Assembly: GCA_011033025.1 (NCBI GenBank)
Contig: WFMF01000275.1
Coordinates: 1 to 64,000 of the forward strand
Direction of reading: 5' to 3'
DNA: 64,000 nucleotides
Source: Beroe forskalii
Taxonomy: Eukaryota; Ctenophora; Nuda; Beroida; Beroidae
In this document: positions 25,281 to 36,079 of the stretch, piece after piece
Layout: every line of letters starts with the position of its first letter
Position numbering within the stretch: position 1 is the stretch's first letter
Program-made: the position numbers and the translations under genes
The notes under the pieces: model-generated
The model's database searches: none
What the model was told of the DNA's origin: nothing
Seen by the model: the letters and a program-made list of their open reading frames with translations, nothing else

Positions 25281-26110
25281 AGACGTTTTCTGACCATTAT
25301 TTCAGTCCTTCGGCGGACGCGCGCGCGCCCGCCAAAGCACAAAGGGGTCAGACAACGTCTGACAAACATTTGCCCTAACCAGAACCCTGGTTACGCGTTG
25401 TCTGACGTCGTCAGAACCATTATTTAAAATTTTAAGGCAACGCCTGACAAGTTACGCGCACGAAGTGCGACGCCCCTGGTTAAGGGAATAAAAACATTTA
25501 TTTAGACGGTCACATTTCTATTACGCTTTAGCCCGGTCAGTCATCCAGCCAGAAAAAATAAACGAGCAACATCTGCAATCTGCCGAATAATCTGCAATGG
25601 CAATTCGCGCGCTCACCTAACCAGGTGCTTACACGTGCGCGTAACCAGGGCCCTGGTTAGGGCAAGCGCGCGGCTTCCCCTTACCAGGGGCGGCGCGAGA
25701 CGTTTTGCCGCGCCGCGCACTGCCGCACTCCGTGCGCGAAACCAAGGCGCTGGTTAGGGCAAGCGCGCGGCCTACGGCTAAATAACGAACGACGGTGCAC
25801 AGAACAGGGCGCTGGTTAGGGTGCGTTTGCTAAGCTCGCATAGGTGTATGACGTATGTATGCGCCGCAACCAGGGTTGGGTTAGGGAAAGAATGCGCTGC
25901 GCGCGCGTGTTGCCCTAACACCTAACCAGCGCGCGCCGTCGCTCCTCCTCCGTTAAAGGCCGCGCGCGCGTAAGCATCTGGTTAGGATTCCCCTAACCAG
26001 GGGTGTCGATACGCTTGCCGCGCCGCGCACTCCGTGCGCGTAACCAGGGCCCTGGTTAGAGCAAGGTTAGGAGAACGCGCGTGCATCGTCTGACAACGCG
26101 TGCAATGTGC
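25280..26110. repeat. CpG-rich repeat patch with CCCTAACCAGGG palindromes
   Basis: GC-rich DNA in an AT-rich setting. TAACCAGGGCCCTGGTTA and partial forms recur many times, separated by GCGCGCG tracts. A block with CTTCGGCGGACGC and GTCAGACAACG at the left edge recurs at 28,300-28,385. A short copy of the CCCCTAACCAGGGG part sits at 36,603-36,655, so this is a dispersed family as well as an island. Confidence 0.75.
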
Positions 26111-26219
26111 ACCCGTTATCGCATTTGCACCCAAACTACGTAAATTGGTAATTGAGAGTATGGGTATCTCTCCCATGTAAACGGGGCTGAGTGACGTCAC
26201 TGATCTAAAGGTCAATTTT

Positions 26220-26310
26220 TCTGTATCCTAAACCTAACTGTGACCCTAACCTTAATCCTTACCCTAAACCTAACAAATCCTGACCCTAACCAAAACCCTA
26301 ACCCTATCCT
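26220..26310 (+). repeat. Degenerate CCCTAA-type telomere-like tract
   Basis: Irregular copies of CCCTAA, CCTAAC and ACCCTAACC over about 90 bp, such as AAAACCCTAACCCTATCC. The motif matches the C-strand of the metazoan TTAGGG telomere repeat, but the run is short and imperfect, so it is at most an interstitial relic. It abuts a patch already rich in CCCTAACC, which may be its source. Confidence 0.5.
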
Positions 26311-26574
26311 TTAAAGCGCTAGATGCGCTTAATTATATTTTTCTCAGTGACGTCATTGTCAATGTCATAGATAATGAAGGCTCCCGTTTACATGGGAGAC
26401 GTACCAGAGTATGAGATTGGGAAACATAAGAGTACGACAAATTCAGACGAATCTCATAATAAAATAACAATCTAATTATAACAATGTACATATATTTTAC
26501 ACATCAAATATTAAAACTTTTCTGATCAACAGAATGTTGTCTGACTGCTAGGGTGCATTGAGTTCTCAATGAGT

Positions 26575-26746
26575 CTAGGAAGGGGGAAAGCCACATGCGA
26601 GGGATGTCACAACCAAACTGGGGAATTCTTCCAGCTCGCCATCTTTCTGAGATTTGTATGCTAGCATGGTCTCCTTAAAGATGGGAAAGTCTGCAAGTGA
26701 CGCGAGGGTGTCAAACAACTCCGGATCAACTTCATTTCTTCGTGAT
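26575..26746 (-). CDS. ARL2BP: ARL2-binding protein, last exon
   Basis: Begins after TATAATTTTCAG and encodes RRNEVDPELFDTLASLADF, then PIFKETMLAYKSQKDGELE and SLVVTSL, ending near GFPPS. It aligns with human ARL2BP from HHKDEVAGDIFDML to LVVTSL. ARL2BP is an effector of the small GTPases ARL2/ARL3, with roles at mitochondria, centrosomes and cilia. The exon needs two carried-in bases, while the preceding exon as read ends on a codon boundary: a micro-exon, an indel or a different junction must account for 2 nt. Confidence 0.87.
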
Positions 26747-26963
26747 CTGAAAATTATACAAGTAAATATATTAGAGAACATTGTATAAGTGTCAAAACTA
26801 TATAACAAGATTGTGTAGTATCTTGAAGGGGGGCACGGTGTTACTGTTACAGAAGGATAAGTTATCGTTCCTTTTTAAAAATAGAAACAACTTATCTTTC
26901 TGGGACACGTGTGTCCCAGAAGGATAAGTTATTCTTTATCTTTTAAAAATAAAAAATAACTTA

Positions 26964-27346
26964 GGGGCCATCCAGAAATGAGCTCATCACTTGGGTATGT
27001 AATATGTATGTATGTTTTGGCCATGAGGTAATGATGAGGTAGTATGTATGTACTATGTAGGTTTGCAAAATGATGAGCTCATCACTTAGAGGCGAAATTT
27101 TGACATCAACTTCCTTGTAAAATCAATGTTGGACCTAAGTTAGAATTTAGATGATCTAACTTAAATTGCAGTTTTGACGTTTTTTCAGCCTTTCATATTG
27201 AATGAGTTGTGTAACATAAATCTTAAAATGATGAGATGAGGTTGGGGTATGTATGTATCTTTCCCAAATGATGGGGTAGTGATGAGGTAGTATGTTTGTA
27301 TGTTCAAAAAAGGCCAATTTTTGATGAGCTCATTTCTTGATGGCCC
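26964..27346. mobile_element. MITE family A (GGGGCCATCCAGAAATGAGC ends), copy 1
   Basis: A 383-bp element with terminal inverted repeats of about 26 bp (ends GGGGCCATCCAGAAATGAGC and GCTCATTTCTTGATGGCCC) and internal GATGAGGTAGTATGTATGTA motifs repeated near both ends. A second full copy is at 57,021-57,407; a single end survives at 27,748-27,770. It lies in intron 3 of the ARL2BP homologue. Confidence 0.9.
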
Positions 27347-27384
27347 TTATCCTTCTGGGACACACACGTGTCCCAGAAGGATAA

Positions 27385-27674
27385 GGGGCCATCCATAAAG
27401 GACGTACGCAAAGAGGGGGGAGTCTGGCAAATGCGGAAGTTTGCGGACGTAGGGGGGGGGGGGGAGGGGGTGTTAGGCCAAATGCGGACGTTCGCATATA
27501 TGACAATATTGGTCGATTTGACACCCTATTTGAGAAAAAGGGCATAAAAATTCTGACACAAAATATTTTGAATGAAAATGCGGACGTCCGGAGGGGGGGG
27601 GGTATTTCACGTTGCGGACAAGGGAGGGGTCTGAAATAGACGAAATTTTGCGGACGTTCTTTATGAATGGCCCC
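27385..27674. mobile_element. MITE family B, copy 2
   Basis: 290 bp with ends GGGGCCATCCATAAAGGACG and CGTTCTTTATGAATGGCCCC. The interior has ATGCGGACGTCCG and long G-runs as in the copy at 20,701. It lies in intron 3 of the ARL2BP homologue. No coding capacity. Confidence 0.9.
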
Positions 27675-27942
27675 TAGGTTATTTTCTATTTCTGAAATTA
27701 GAAATAACTTATCCTTCTGGGACACACACGTGTCCCAGAAGGATAAGGGCCATCCAGAAATGAGCTCATTAAAGTTATTTTTTATTATAGAAAAAAAAAC
27801 AAAAAAAACAAAGAAAAACGAAAACTTAGCCTTCTGGAACACCGAAGGGGGGGGGGTAAACCGAGTGGCCGCTTTTTATTCCGAAATTTGCCGCCTTAAA
27901 GCGGGGTTCGGTAGAAATTTCAAAAAACTCCCAGCGAGTTGA

Positions 27943-28214
27943 GGGGCCATCCATAAAGGACGTCCGCAAAATTTCGGCCATCCTATACCCCCTCCCTGTA
28001 CGCATTCCAGAAACCCTTCCCTCCCCCGGATGTCCGCATGTTCAATCATCAATTTTGGGCACGACATTTCACGATTTTCTAGTGAAATACCAGTCAATTC
28101 CATCGAAATTTCCGTAAACTGCGGACGTCCGCATTTGGCCAAACACCTCCCTCCCCCCATGTCCGCAAAATTCCAGACTCCCCCTCATTGCGGGCGTCCT
28201 TTATGGATGGCCCC
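27943..28214. mobile_element. MITE family B, copy 3 (opposite orientation)
   Basis: 272 bp bounded by GGGGCCATCCATAAAGGACG and CGTCCTTTATGGATGGCCCC. The internal CTGCGGACGTCCGCATTTGG block is inverted relative to copies 1 and 2. It lies in the same intron. Confidence 0.9.
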
Positions 28215-28411
28215 TAAGAAAATTTTTTACATTTTCTTCTCAGCTAAACCTCCCCGTTTACATATTTTTTGAGAGAGAGAGGTAAATGTCATTATTTCTG
28301 GCCAGACGCTGTCTGAGTGTCTGACTGCCTTCGGCGGACGCACACGCCCGCCGAAGGCGATTGGGTCAGACAACAACTGACAACCTATATCTGCACGATA
28401 TTAACTCTTAC

Positions 28412-28608
28412 TGATTGAATTAGTGAGAGAAATACAGCCATGTCGAAGCCAGGCTTCAATTCTTCGAGGCGACAACATATGTAGGACTCCAGAGCACTTA
28501 TGTACTTGTTATGTATTTCTGTGTAGATCAGTTTGTTGTCTTCTTCGTCATCAAATTCTTCGCAGTTCTGAGACAAGAATGTGTCTTGAAGGTCTTGAAA
28601 CCCGTCTT
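28412..28608 (-). CDS. ARL2BP: ARL2-binding protein, exon 3
   Basis: A 197-nt exon from AAATCTTTTCAG|AAGACG to ATTCAATCA|GTAAGA. Joined to exon 2 it reads through EDGFQDLQDTFLSQNCEEFD and EEDNKLIYTEIHNKYISALE to FDMAVFLSLIQS. This is the most conserved ARL2BP block (human FEDTEENKLIYTPIFNEYISLVEKYIE). With the carried base it is a whole number of codons. Confidence 0.92.
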
Positions 28609-28816
28609 CTGAAAAGATTTAATGATGGTATCACATATTTGTGGTCCTGGTATCACGAAAAATCAGCCAAAATTAAAGTGTTTATTCTAAAACTACTTTG
28701 ACTATACAAGACAAGGTTGTTTCTTTGAGATACCCTGTACCGAGGAATTTTGGCTAAACGACGAAATTCGCCTGGATAGATTCATGTTGATTAACATTTC
28801 TTTCGAGCCCACTCAC

Positions 28817-28878
28817 CTAATACAACATCTTGTAAGTGACCTATCAAGGTATCAAACTCAACATCATTGTCATCACTC
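28817..28878 (-). CDS. ARL2BP: ARL2-binding protein, exon 2
   Basis: A 62-nt exon, acceptor CTTTTTCAG and donor TTAG|GTGAGT. It encodes SDDNDVEFDTLIGHLQDVVL, matching human SSASDAEFDAVVGYLEDIIMD. It was found from sequence because it is too short to stand out as an open frame. Phases close with exons 1 and 3. Confidence 0.9.
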
Positions 28879-29644
28879 CTGAAAAAGGAAAATGAATTAA
28901 GTTGCTTGATGAAGAGTGATCAATCTGTACGTGCACTTTTCGCAAAATCACTTTGATCAGCGGCGATAACAGGAAAAGCTACGGTTACCAAGCATCGAAG
29001 AACTCACGCGCGCAGCATTAAGAACACTCACAATATCATAGTTTATTTACGCTTAATGCAAAATAAGAAGACCCTTTAAAAAGTGTGCCAGGCCGAGGAG
29101 ATTCTCAGAACGTTCTGAACTCAACGTGTTCCGAGTTGACATTTAAGTCGCCAATTAACGAAAATAACTCAATAACGACATCGATTTGGACTGAATAACA
29201 CCAATTTCAGCCTCAATTGAGAATGGTGGACAGTCGGATATCACAGTTCCTACCAAGAACAGCGTGACTCAACATCAGTGTAATGTAACTCTCAGTTAGA
29301 CTCGAAGATCCCACACAAGCAACAATGCAGCGAGGTGATGAATCAATAGAGTCCCCCTTTGAAACCTGATACAATGCTCGTTTGGAAAGCCTGCTCATGA
29401 GCCATAACCAAGTGCAGCAGTGTGAATTAATCTCATCAGAGACTCTTAATGTGTCCCTTACGTGTGATCTTGGAGATCGAATTTAAAGTTTTAATTATGT
29501 TTGTATAACTTGAGTGTGTATTGAGTACCCTGTGTAGCAAGGCAGGGAGTAAGGGTCTGACGTAGGGTCTGACTCACATATAACAGTACAGAAACCGTTC
29601 AAAAAGAAAAGTGATTTTGCGAATTTCAGCTTAAACTACTGTAA

Positions 29645-31090
29645 TATTGCAATCGTTCAAAAGCTCGTAAGTTTTGATAGGATTGGCCGATTCCAAAAAC
29701 TCAAAAAGCATTAGAACCCATAAAGTCTGAATTTTCATGTGATATGGTTTGTTTTATATCGGCTAAAAACATAAAAAGTACTTAAGGTTCAAAGTTGGGT
29801 AAGTGCTTTTGAAATGTGGCAGCATCAAGCCACATCTATGAGCTTCCAAATGCAGTTTTAATTACCGAAGAATATCGAAAATTGTAGAAGAACAGTGATT
29901 GTACATAGGACACGTAGTGTGACGTACTGGTGTCAAAGACATGTAGTGAGTCATAGTGGTTTCAGAGACACACAGTCTGACATACTGGTGTCAGTCTGAC
30001 ATACTAGTGTCGTAAGTCGAACTGGTGTCAGGGAGACGTAGTGTGTAGTTATGGTGTCAGAGACACGTAGTGTGACATACTGGTGTCTCTGACACCACCA
30101 AGAGTCAAGACTCACTTTCTGTATTTGACACCAGTAAGTTACACTACGTGTCCCTGACACCATTACGCCACACTGCATGTCTTTGACACCAGTATGTCAC
30201 ACTACATGTCTCTGACACCAGTACGACACAATACGTGTCTCTGACACCAGTACGTCACAATACGTTTCTCTGACACGAGTACGTCACAATACGTGTCTCT
30301 GACACCAGTACGTCACACTACATGTCTCTGACACCAGTACGTCACACTACGTGTCTCTGACACCAGTACGTCACACTACGTGTCTCTGACACCAGTGCGT
30401 TACACTATGTGTCTCTGACACCAGTACGTCACACTACGTGTCTCTGACACCAGTACGTCACACTACGTGTCTCTGACACCAGTACGTCACACTACGTGTC
30501 TCTGACACAAGTACGTCACAATACGTGTCTCTGACACCAGTGCGTTACACTATGTGTCTCTGACACCAGTACGTCACACTACGTGTCTCTGACACCAGTG
30601 CGTCACACTACGTGTCTATGACACCAGTACGTCACACTACGTGTCTCTGACACCAGTATGTCACACTACGTGTCTCTGACACCATAACTACACACTACGT
30701 CTCCCTGACACCAGTTCGACTTACGACACTAGTATGTCAGACTGACACCAGTATGTCAGACTGTGTGTCTCTGAAACCACTATGACTCACTACATGTCTT
30801 TGACACCAGTACGTCACTATGTGTCCTATATATACAATCACTGTTCTTCTACAATTTTCGATATTCTTCGGTAATTAAAACTGCATTTGGAAGCTCATAG
30901 ATGTGGCTTGATGCTGCCACATTTCAAAAGCACTTACCCAACTTTGAACCTTAAGTACTTTTATGTTTTTTAGCCGATATAAAACAAACCATATCACATG
31001 AAAATTCAGACTTTATGGGTTCTAATGCTTTTTGAGTTTTTGGAATCGGTCAATCCTATCAAAACTTACGAGCTTTTGAACGATTGCAGA
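29645..31090. repeat. Palindrome 1 in ARL2BP intron 1 (arms about 440 bp)
   Basis: The unique flank 29,645-29,905 (from GCAATCGTTCAAAAGCTCG) returns as its reverse complement at 30,826-31,087. The minisatellite variants next to it (29,906-30,085) return inverted at 30,660-30,826, including rare variants such as AGTCTGACATACTAGTGTCG. The region between the arms is 29-bp repeats in one orientation. Confidence 0.93.
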
Positions 31091-32690
31091 GACACGTAGT
31101 GTGACGTACTGGTGTCAGAGACACATAGTGTAACGCACTGGTGTCAGAGACACGTATTGTGACATACTGGTGTCAGAGACACGTAGTGTGACGTACTGGT
31201 GTCAGAGACACGTAGTGTGACGTACTGGTATCAGAGACACGTAGTGTGACGTACTGGTGTCAGAGACACATAGTGTAACGCACTGGTGTCAGAGACACGT
31301 ATTGTGACGTACTGGTGTCAGAGACACGTAGTGTGTGTACTGGTGCCAGAGACATGGTGTGAACTGGTGACAGAGACACGTAGTGTACTGGTAACGCACT
31401 GGTGTCAGAGACACGTATTGTGACATACTGGTGTCAGAGACACGTAGTGTACTGGTGTCAGAGACACGTAGTGTGACGTACTGGTGTCAGAGACACGTAG
31501 TGTGACGTGGTGTCAGGAGACACATAGTGTAACGCACTGGTGTCAGAGACACGTATTGTGACGTACTGGTGTCAGAGACACGTAGTGTGACGTACTGGTG
31601 CCAGAGACACGTAGTGTGATGAACTGGTGACAGAGACATGTAGTGTGACATACTGGTGTCAGAGACCCGTAGTGTGACGTACTGGTGTCAGAGACACGTA
31701 TTGTGACGTACTGGTGTCAGAGACATGTAGTGTGACGTACTGGTGTCAAAGACATGCAGTGTGTCAGGGACACGTAGTGTAACTTACTGGTGTCAAATAC
31801 AGAAAGTGAGTCTTGACTCTTGGTGGTGTCAGAGACACGAAGTGTGACGTACTGGTGCCAGAGACACGTAGTGTGATGAACTGGTGACAGAGACATGTAG
31901 TGTGACATACTGGTGTCAGAGACCCGTAGTGTGACGCACTGGTGTCAGAGACACAAGGACCTTAGTATGACGTACTGGTCTCAGAGAAAAGTAATGTAAC
32001 GTTGTGTGTCGCACTGGTGTCGTCAGAGACACGTAGTGCAACTTGCAGAAATGTAGTCTTATGTCGAGACACGTAGTGTGCCGTACTGGTGTCAGTGATA
32101 ATGAGTGTGTCGTACTGGTTTCAGAGACACGTAGTATGTTGTACTGATGTCAGAGACACGTAGTGTGACTTACTGGTGCCAGAGACACGAAATGTGACTT
32201 ACTGGTGTCTGAGAAACGCAGTGTGACTTACTGGTGTCTGAGAAACGTAGTGTGTCATACTGGTGTCAGAGACACTTAGTACTGGTGTCAGTGACACGTA
32301 GTGTGTTGTACTGGCGTCAGAGACATGTAGTGTGACGTACTGGTGTCAGAGACACGTAGTGTGACGTACTGGTGCCAGAGACACGTAGTGTGATGAACTG
32401 GTGTCAGAGACACGTAGTGTATCGTACTGGTGTCAGAGACACGTAGTGTATCGTACTGGTGTCAGAGACACTTAGTGTGACGTACTGGTGTCAGTGACAC
32501 GAAGTGTGACGTACTGGTGCCAGAGACACGTAGTGTGACGTACTGGTGTCAGAGACACGTAGTATGACGTGCTGGTGTCAGAGAGACTAAGTATGACGTA
32601 TTGTTGTCAGAAAGATGTAGTATGACGTACTATTGCCAGTGGCACGTAGTGTGTCGTTCTGGTGTCAGAGACAAATAATATAGTGTGAAG
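29910..32690. repeat. 29-bp minisatellite GTGTCTCTGACACCAGTACG + TCACACTAC, three blocks
   Basis: Units run in the GTAGTGTGACGTACTGGTGT orientation at 29,910-30,083, in the opposite orientation at 30,084-30,830, and back again at 31,088-32,690. The period of 29 was measured from neighbouring CCAGTACGTC starts. Diverged and missing units increase towards 32,000-32,690. Minus-strand open frames repeating Thr/Val/Ser/Leu are translations of the repeat. Confidence 0.95.
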
Positions 32691-32874
32691 ACATCAACTT
32701 TTATCCCCCACATAACTAAAATCTCTCCGAGCGTTATTATAACTGCACTCGAGCTCTCAACTAAATTACCCGACTCCCTTGGACTAACATCAATGTAAAA
32801 ATAACTACCTCAATCCGTCTAAGTGGAGTTAAATTTGTGAGTACAGCTTAAAAATGTGCTAAATGTCATTAAAT

Positions 32875-32995
32875 TAAAAATGGTCCATCTTTAGAAAAAG
32901 GCCCAAAACTCCCAAACAAAATGGTACTATTTCGGAAAGGGCCAAAGATTGAACAGCTAAAATGGTACCATTTCTGAAAAAGTTTGATAAAACCT
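32875..32995. repeat. AATGGTACCATTTC dispersed units, second locus
   Basis: Three units reading AATGGTACTATTTCGGAAAG or AATGGTACCATTTCTGAAAA with GGCCAAA linkers, as at 20,630-21,210, followed by TTAAACCCC at about 33,020. Confidence 0.65.
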
Positions 32996-33224
32996 CCTAA
33001 GACCCCACTTACCCTAAAAAATTAAACCCCTGTTTCCCAATTTTTATATCCACTCAGGGTCCCCCCCAAACTAATAACGATTCGACGACACAAAACTCCA
33101 CCCCAGTGTCATCAAAGTGGCATAGCAAGAAAGTGGCAGAATTTGAATTATTATGGGGTCAACCCAATCAGATCTTTCATTGAATGAGATGAAAACAAAG
33201 GTTGAAGCGACTTACTTGACTTAC

Positions 33225-33286
33225 TTGTGTGCAATATCTTCATCAATTCCTACGAATCCCAGATCTTCATCATTACTATTTGACAT
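33225..33286 (-). CDS. ARL2BP: ARL2-binding protein, exon 1
   Basis: Encodes MSNSNDEDLGFVGIDEDIAH plus two bases of a Lys codon, with donor CACAA|GTAAGTC. Joined to exon 2 it gives an acidic N terminus like that of the family. The four exons total 493 nt, two short of 165 codons; a 164-residue product would match the human length of 163. Intron 1 (28,879-33,224) contains the overlapping palindromes and the 29-bp minisatellite. Confidence 0.82.
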
Positions 33287-33299
33287 CCTCAGTTAGTTA

Positions 33300-34010
33300 A
33301 AGTATAAAATTGAATGTTCTGTTTTAAGGCATTGTTTATAGGGAATTCAATGAAGATATATGTTAAAAATAAACGATTATCATTGGCTATACTATAATTC
33401 AATGGCAGGAACTCTTACCCAGTAGGATCAGAGCAAGAGCTGCCATTATACTTCTTTGATACTTGTAAAATTTTAATTTGTAACAAATCCTCAAATAATT
33501 TTATTTATAAGGTAAGAATCTGGCGGCTAGCCCCAATTCCATGACTTAGCCACTTGTTTTGTTTAAGTTGGATTTGTACAAAGAATAATTTAAATGCAAT
33601 GGTTACCGTTTTATCATAGATGATTTGAATTCGGTCTGTGATAGTGGAGAAAATTCGGGGTTTATTAAAACAGTTGAAAGAATGGGATCATGTTGGTCTA
33701 TAAGTAGTAAGTGCAGAGTTGGAGAATAGTCTTGCAGATTGATGCCTAGAAGAAATTTTTCATCGTGATTTGAATATGTTTTACCCCTGAATTTCAGGGT
33801 GAAAGCATCTCTTAAGATGGAGCATTGGATCATGATGCATGCCACTCACATTTTCAATGTGCAGATTAAAAGGACACAAAGTAACCCAGATCCATCAAAG
33901 GATCTTCTACTTCTCTTCACTAAGTGTGTAACTTTATTTATTGATGCTTGGAGTAAATACCAAGAGTTAAGAGCAATGTTTATTTTCATTCAGGCAGGTG
34001 GTCTCTGCAC
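33300..34010. other. Region between the ARL2BP and ATP synthase c genes
   Basis: Contains the putative promoter of the ARL2BP homologue. A block containing GGGATCATGTTGG and GCAGATTGAT at 33,680-33,745 recurs, diverged, at 34,490-34,560, so it is repeat-derived. No exon recognised. Confidence 0.4.
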
Positions 34011-34309
34011 TTGACAGTGCTATACTGCTATACCCTGGTACCAGGGGGTGACTACTTGGGGGCGTACCTCATCAAAAGCTCTTGCAATTTGAACACACTG
34101 AAAGCTAGGTATTGGACTGATGATGCCTGCATACCACTCATCTTGGTGTGACTAACTTTTTTTATTTCGAAGGTTTTACTTCTATTCCAACAGCTGTAAC
34201 AGCCAATGACAGGAATCGAAGGATTCAAGTAAACAGGCCAGTGACGGTTAAGGAAGTGTAATCCATACTTTCTTCGCCCGAGACTTTGCTGCAATGGGCA
34301 GCTCCTCAT

Positions 34310-34465
34310 TTAACCCTCCCGCACAGTTTCCTGTACGCTCGGCTGAGTGAACCGTGTGGCTGCTTAAGTGAGAGTTCTCACCCTTAGCATGGTAGGCAAG
34401 GCCGGGAATCGAACCACCAACCTCGCGATTGAAAGTACGACGCCCTAACCACTGCGCTACCTTGG
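34310..34465 (-). repeat. tRNA-derived SINE
   Basis: On the minus strand AGGTAGCGCAGTGGTTAGGG is a good pol III A box and GGTTCGATTCCCG, about 30 nt later, is a B box. An unrelated tail with GAGAACTCTCACTTAAGCAG follows. The anticodon arm pairs poorly and there is no acceptor stem, so this is a SINE head and not a tRNA gene. Confidence 0.75.
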
Positions 34466-34735
34466 ATCTTGCTGCTCACTGAATTGCATGTAATGGGATC
34501 ATGTTGGTGTTCAAGTACAGAGTTTGAGAAAAGGCCTGCAGATTGATCTCTTGATTTGAATAGTGGAAAGAATTGATGAGAATTTCACAAATTTAGATTA
34601 ATGAAACAAAAAATATGTTATCAAATGGCACTTGCATGATAATTGATAGATAACCAAAACACACCTTTCTACAGCAATAAAGCAATAATCTTAGTTGTAC
34701 ATAAAAAATCATCAAAATAAATTAGGAGTCATTGT

Positions 34736-35187
<452 letters not shown>

Positions 35188-35362
35188 ACTGTTTGGGAAG
35201 GGAATGTTGAAATAACACACATCAAAATCAAAGGTGATAGTGATCTGACTAAACCCCTTAACAACCAATAATAATTAATTAATAAATAAATCTAGTACCT
35301 TGTTATACCCACGGTATAACATGCTCCTTATTGTGAGCTCAATGGGCAATCATAAACCATAC

Positions 35363-35519
35363 CTGCACCAATGAACTTGGCAGCCTGTTCAAGGCTCTCA
35401 TCAAGGACCTTGGGTGTTGTCTGGAATGTCCTCATAGCAAATACAGGGGTAGCAGATGCAAGTGGTTGAAGAAGGGGTCGAGTTGCAGCAACTCTGGTAC
35501 ATAGTCGTGCAGCCAGCAT
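35363..35519 (-). CDS. ATP5MC: ATP synthase F0 subunit c (mitochondrial), exon 1
   Basis: Encodes the N-terminal mitochondrial targeting region (MLAARLCTRVAATRPLLQPL and on, rich in Arg/Ala/Leu without acids) and the start of the mature protein, ESLEQAAKFIGAG. The donor is GGTGCAG|GTATGG. Exons 1 and 2 total 351 nt, giving a 116-residue precursor, in which the mature part begins at about residue 37-40. The mature protein forms the rotating c-ring in the inner mitochondrial membrane. The intron is 433 bp and holds a MITE. Confidence 0.95.
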
Positions 35520-35909
35520 GGTGATAATACCCTCTCTCAGTTAGTTAAAATTTTCTACAAAAAGTTATTTTTCAATTAATAGATAAAAAATATAATTTAC
35601 AGCATCAGAAATCCACTTTACTATCTTGACTTTACAATTTACATGTGGAACATTAGTGTGAGGGGTCTGCTGAGGTTCAAATATAAAATTATATTTTATT
35701 CTTCTTTGAAGAACAAATACAGTCATCTTTGTAGTAAAGCCACAGAACTCTCCAACAGTTCCAACCATAGTCTTTGTTTTATTCATATCAAGGAACTTGG
35801 TTGAGGTTGACTAAGTGCCTAACCATGGTGAACTCAGAGTAGATCCTTGCTGTAGAGCATTTTAAACAAGGAATCAAAATTGAGGGGCTTCATACAGGCC
35901 ATAGCTATT

Positions 35910-36072
35910 ACACATATGTGTGCAGACCGCTGGATTGACAGAGACCTCGATAAAGACACATGGATTTCCTCTGCGTGCTTCAACTTTCAACAAAAATTCC
36001 GTCAAAAGCACACTATTTTTGCGCATCTCCATCGAGCCCTTTTTCAATCGAGCGGTCTGCACTCATATGGGT
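35910..36072. mobile_element. MITE family C, copy 2
   Basis: About 163 bp with ends CACATATGTGTGCAGACCGC and GCGGTCTGCACTCATATGGG, about 390 bp upstream of the subunit c start codon. Same orientation as copy 1. Short open frames in both copies are shared repeat sequence. Confidence 0.9.
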
Positions 36073-36079
36073 TTTGACA

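Larger units (their letters stand above)
26840..27755. repeat. Palindrome CTTCTGGGACAC/GTGTCCCAGAAG, three copies between MITEs
   Basis: The motif CTTATCCTTCTGGGACAC followed by its reverse complement occurs near 26,900-26,930, 27,350-27,383 and 27,710-27,748, flanked by short AT-rich ATTTTTAAA arms. The three copies separate MITE A and MITE B insertions, as expected for nested insertions into one ancestral palindromic element. Confidence 0.75.

Noticed and set aside
26220..26310. True telomere
   Set aside because: Only about 90 bp, degenerate, and flanked on both sides by ordinary sequence and genes.
27330..28272. Open frames of 80-170 codons around 27.3-28.3 kb
   Set aside because: They run across MITE ends and G/C homopolymers and contain translated inverted repeats.
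34330..34465. Functional tRNA gene
   Set aside because: A and B boxes are good, but the anticodon stem pairs poorly and the acceptor stem is absent; called a SINE.
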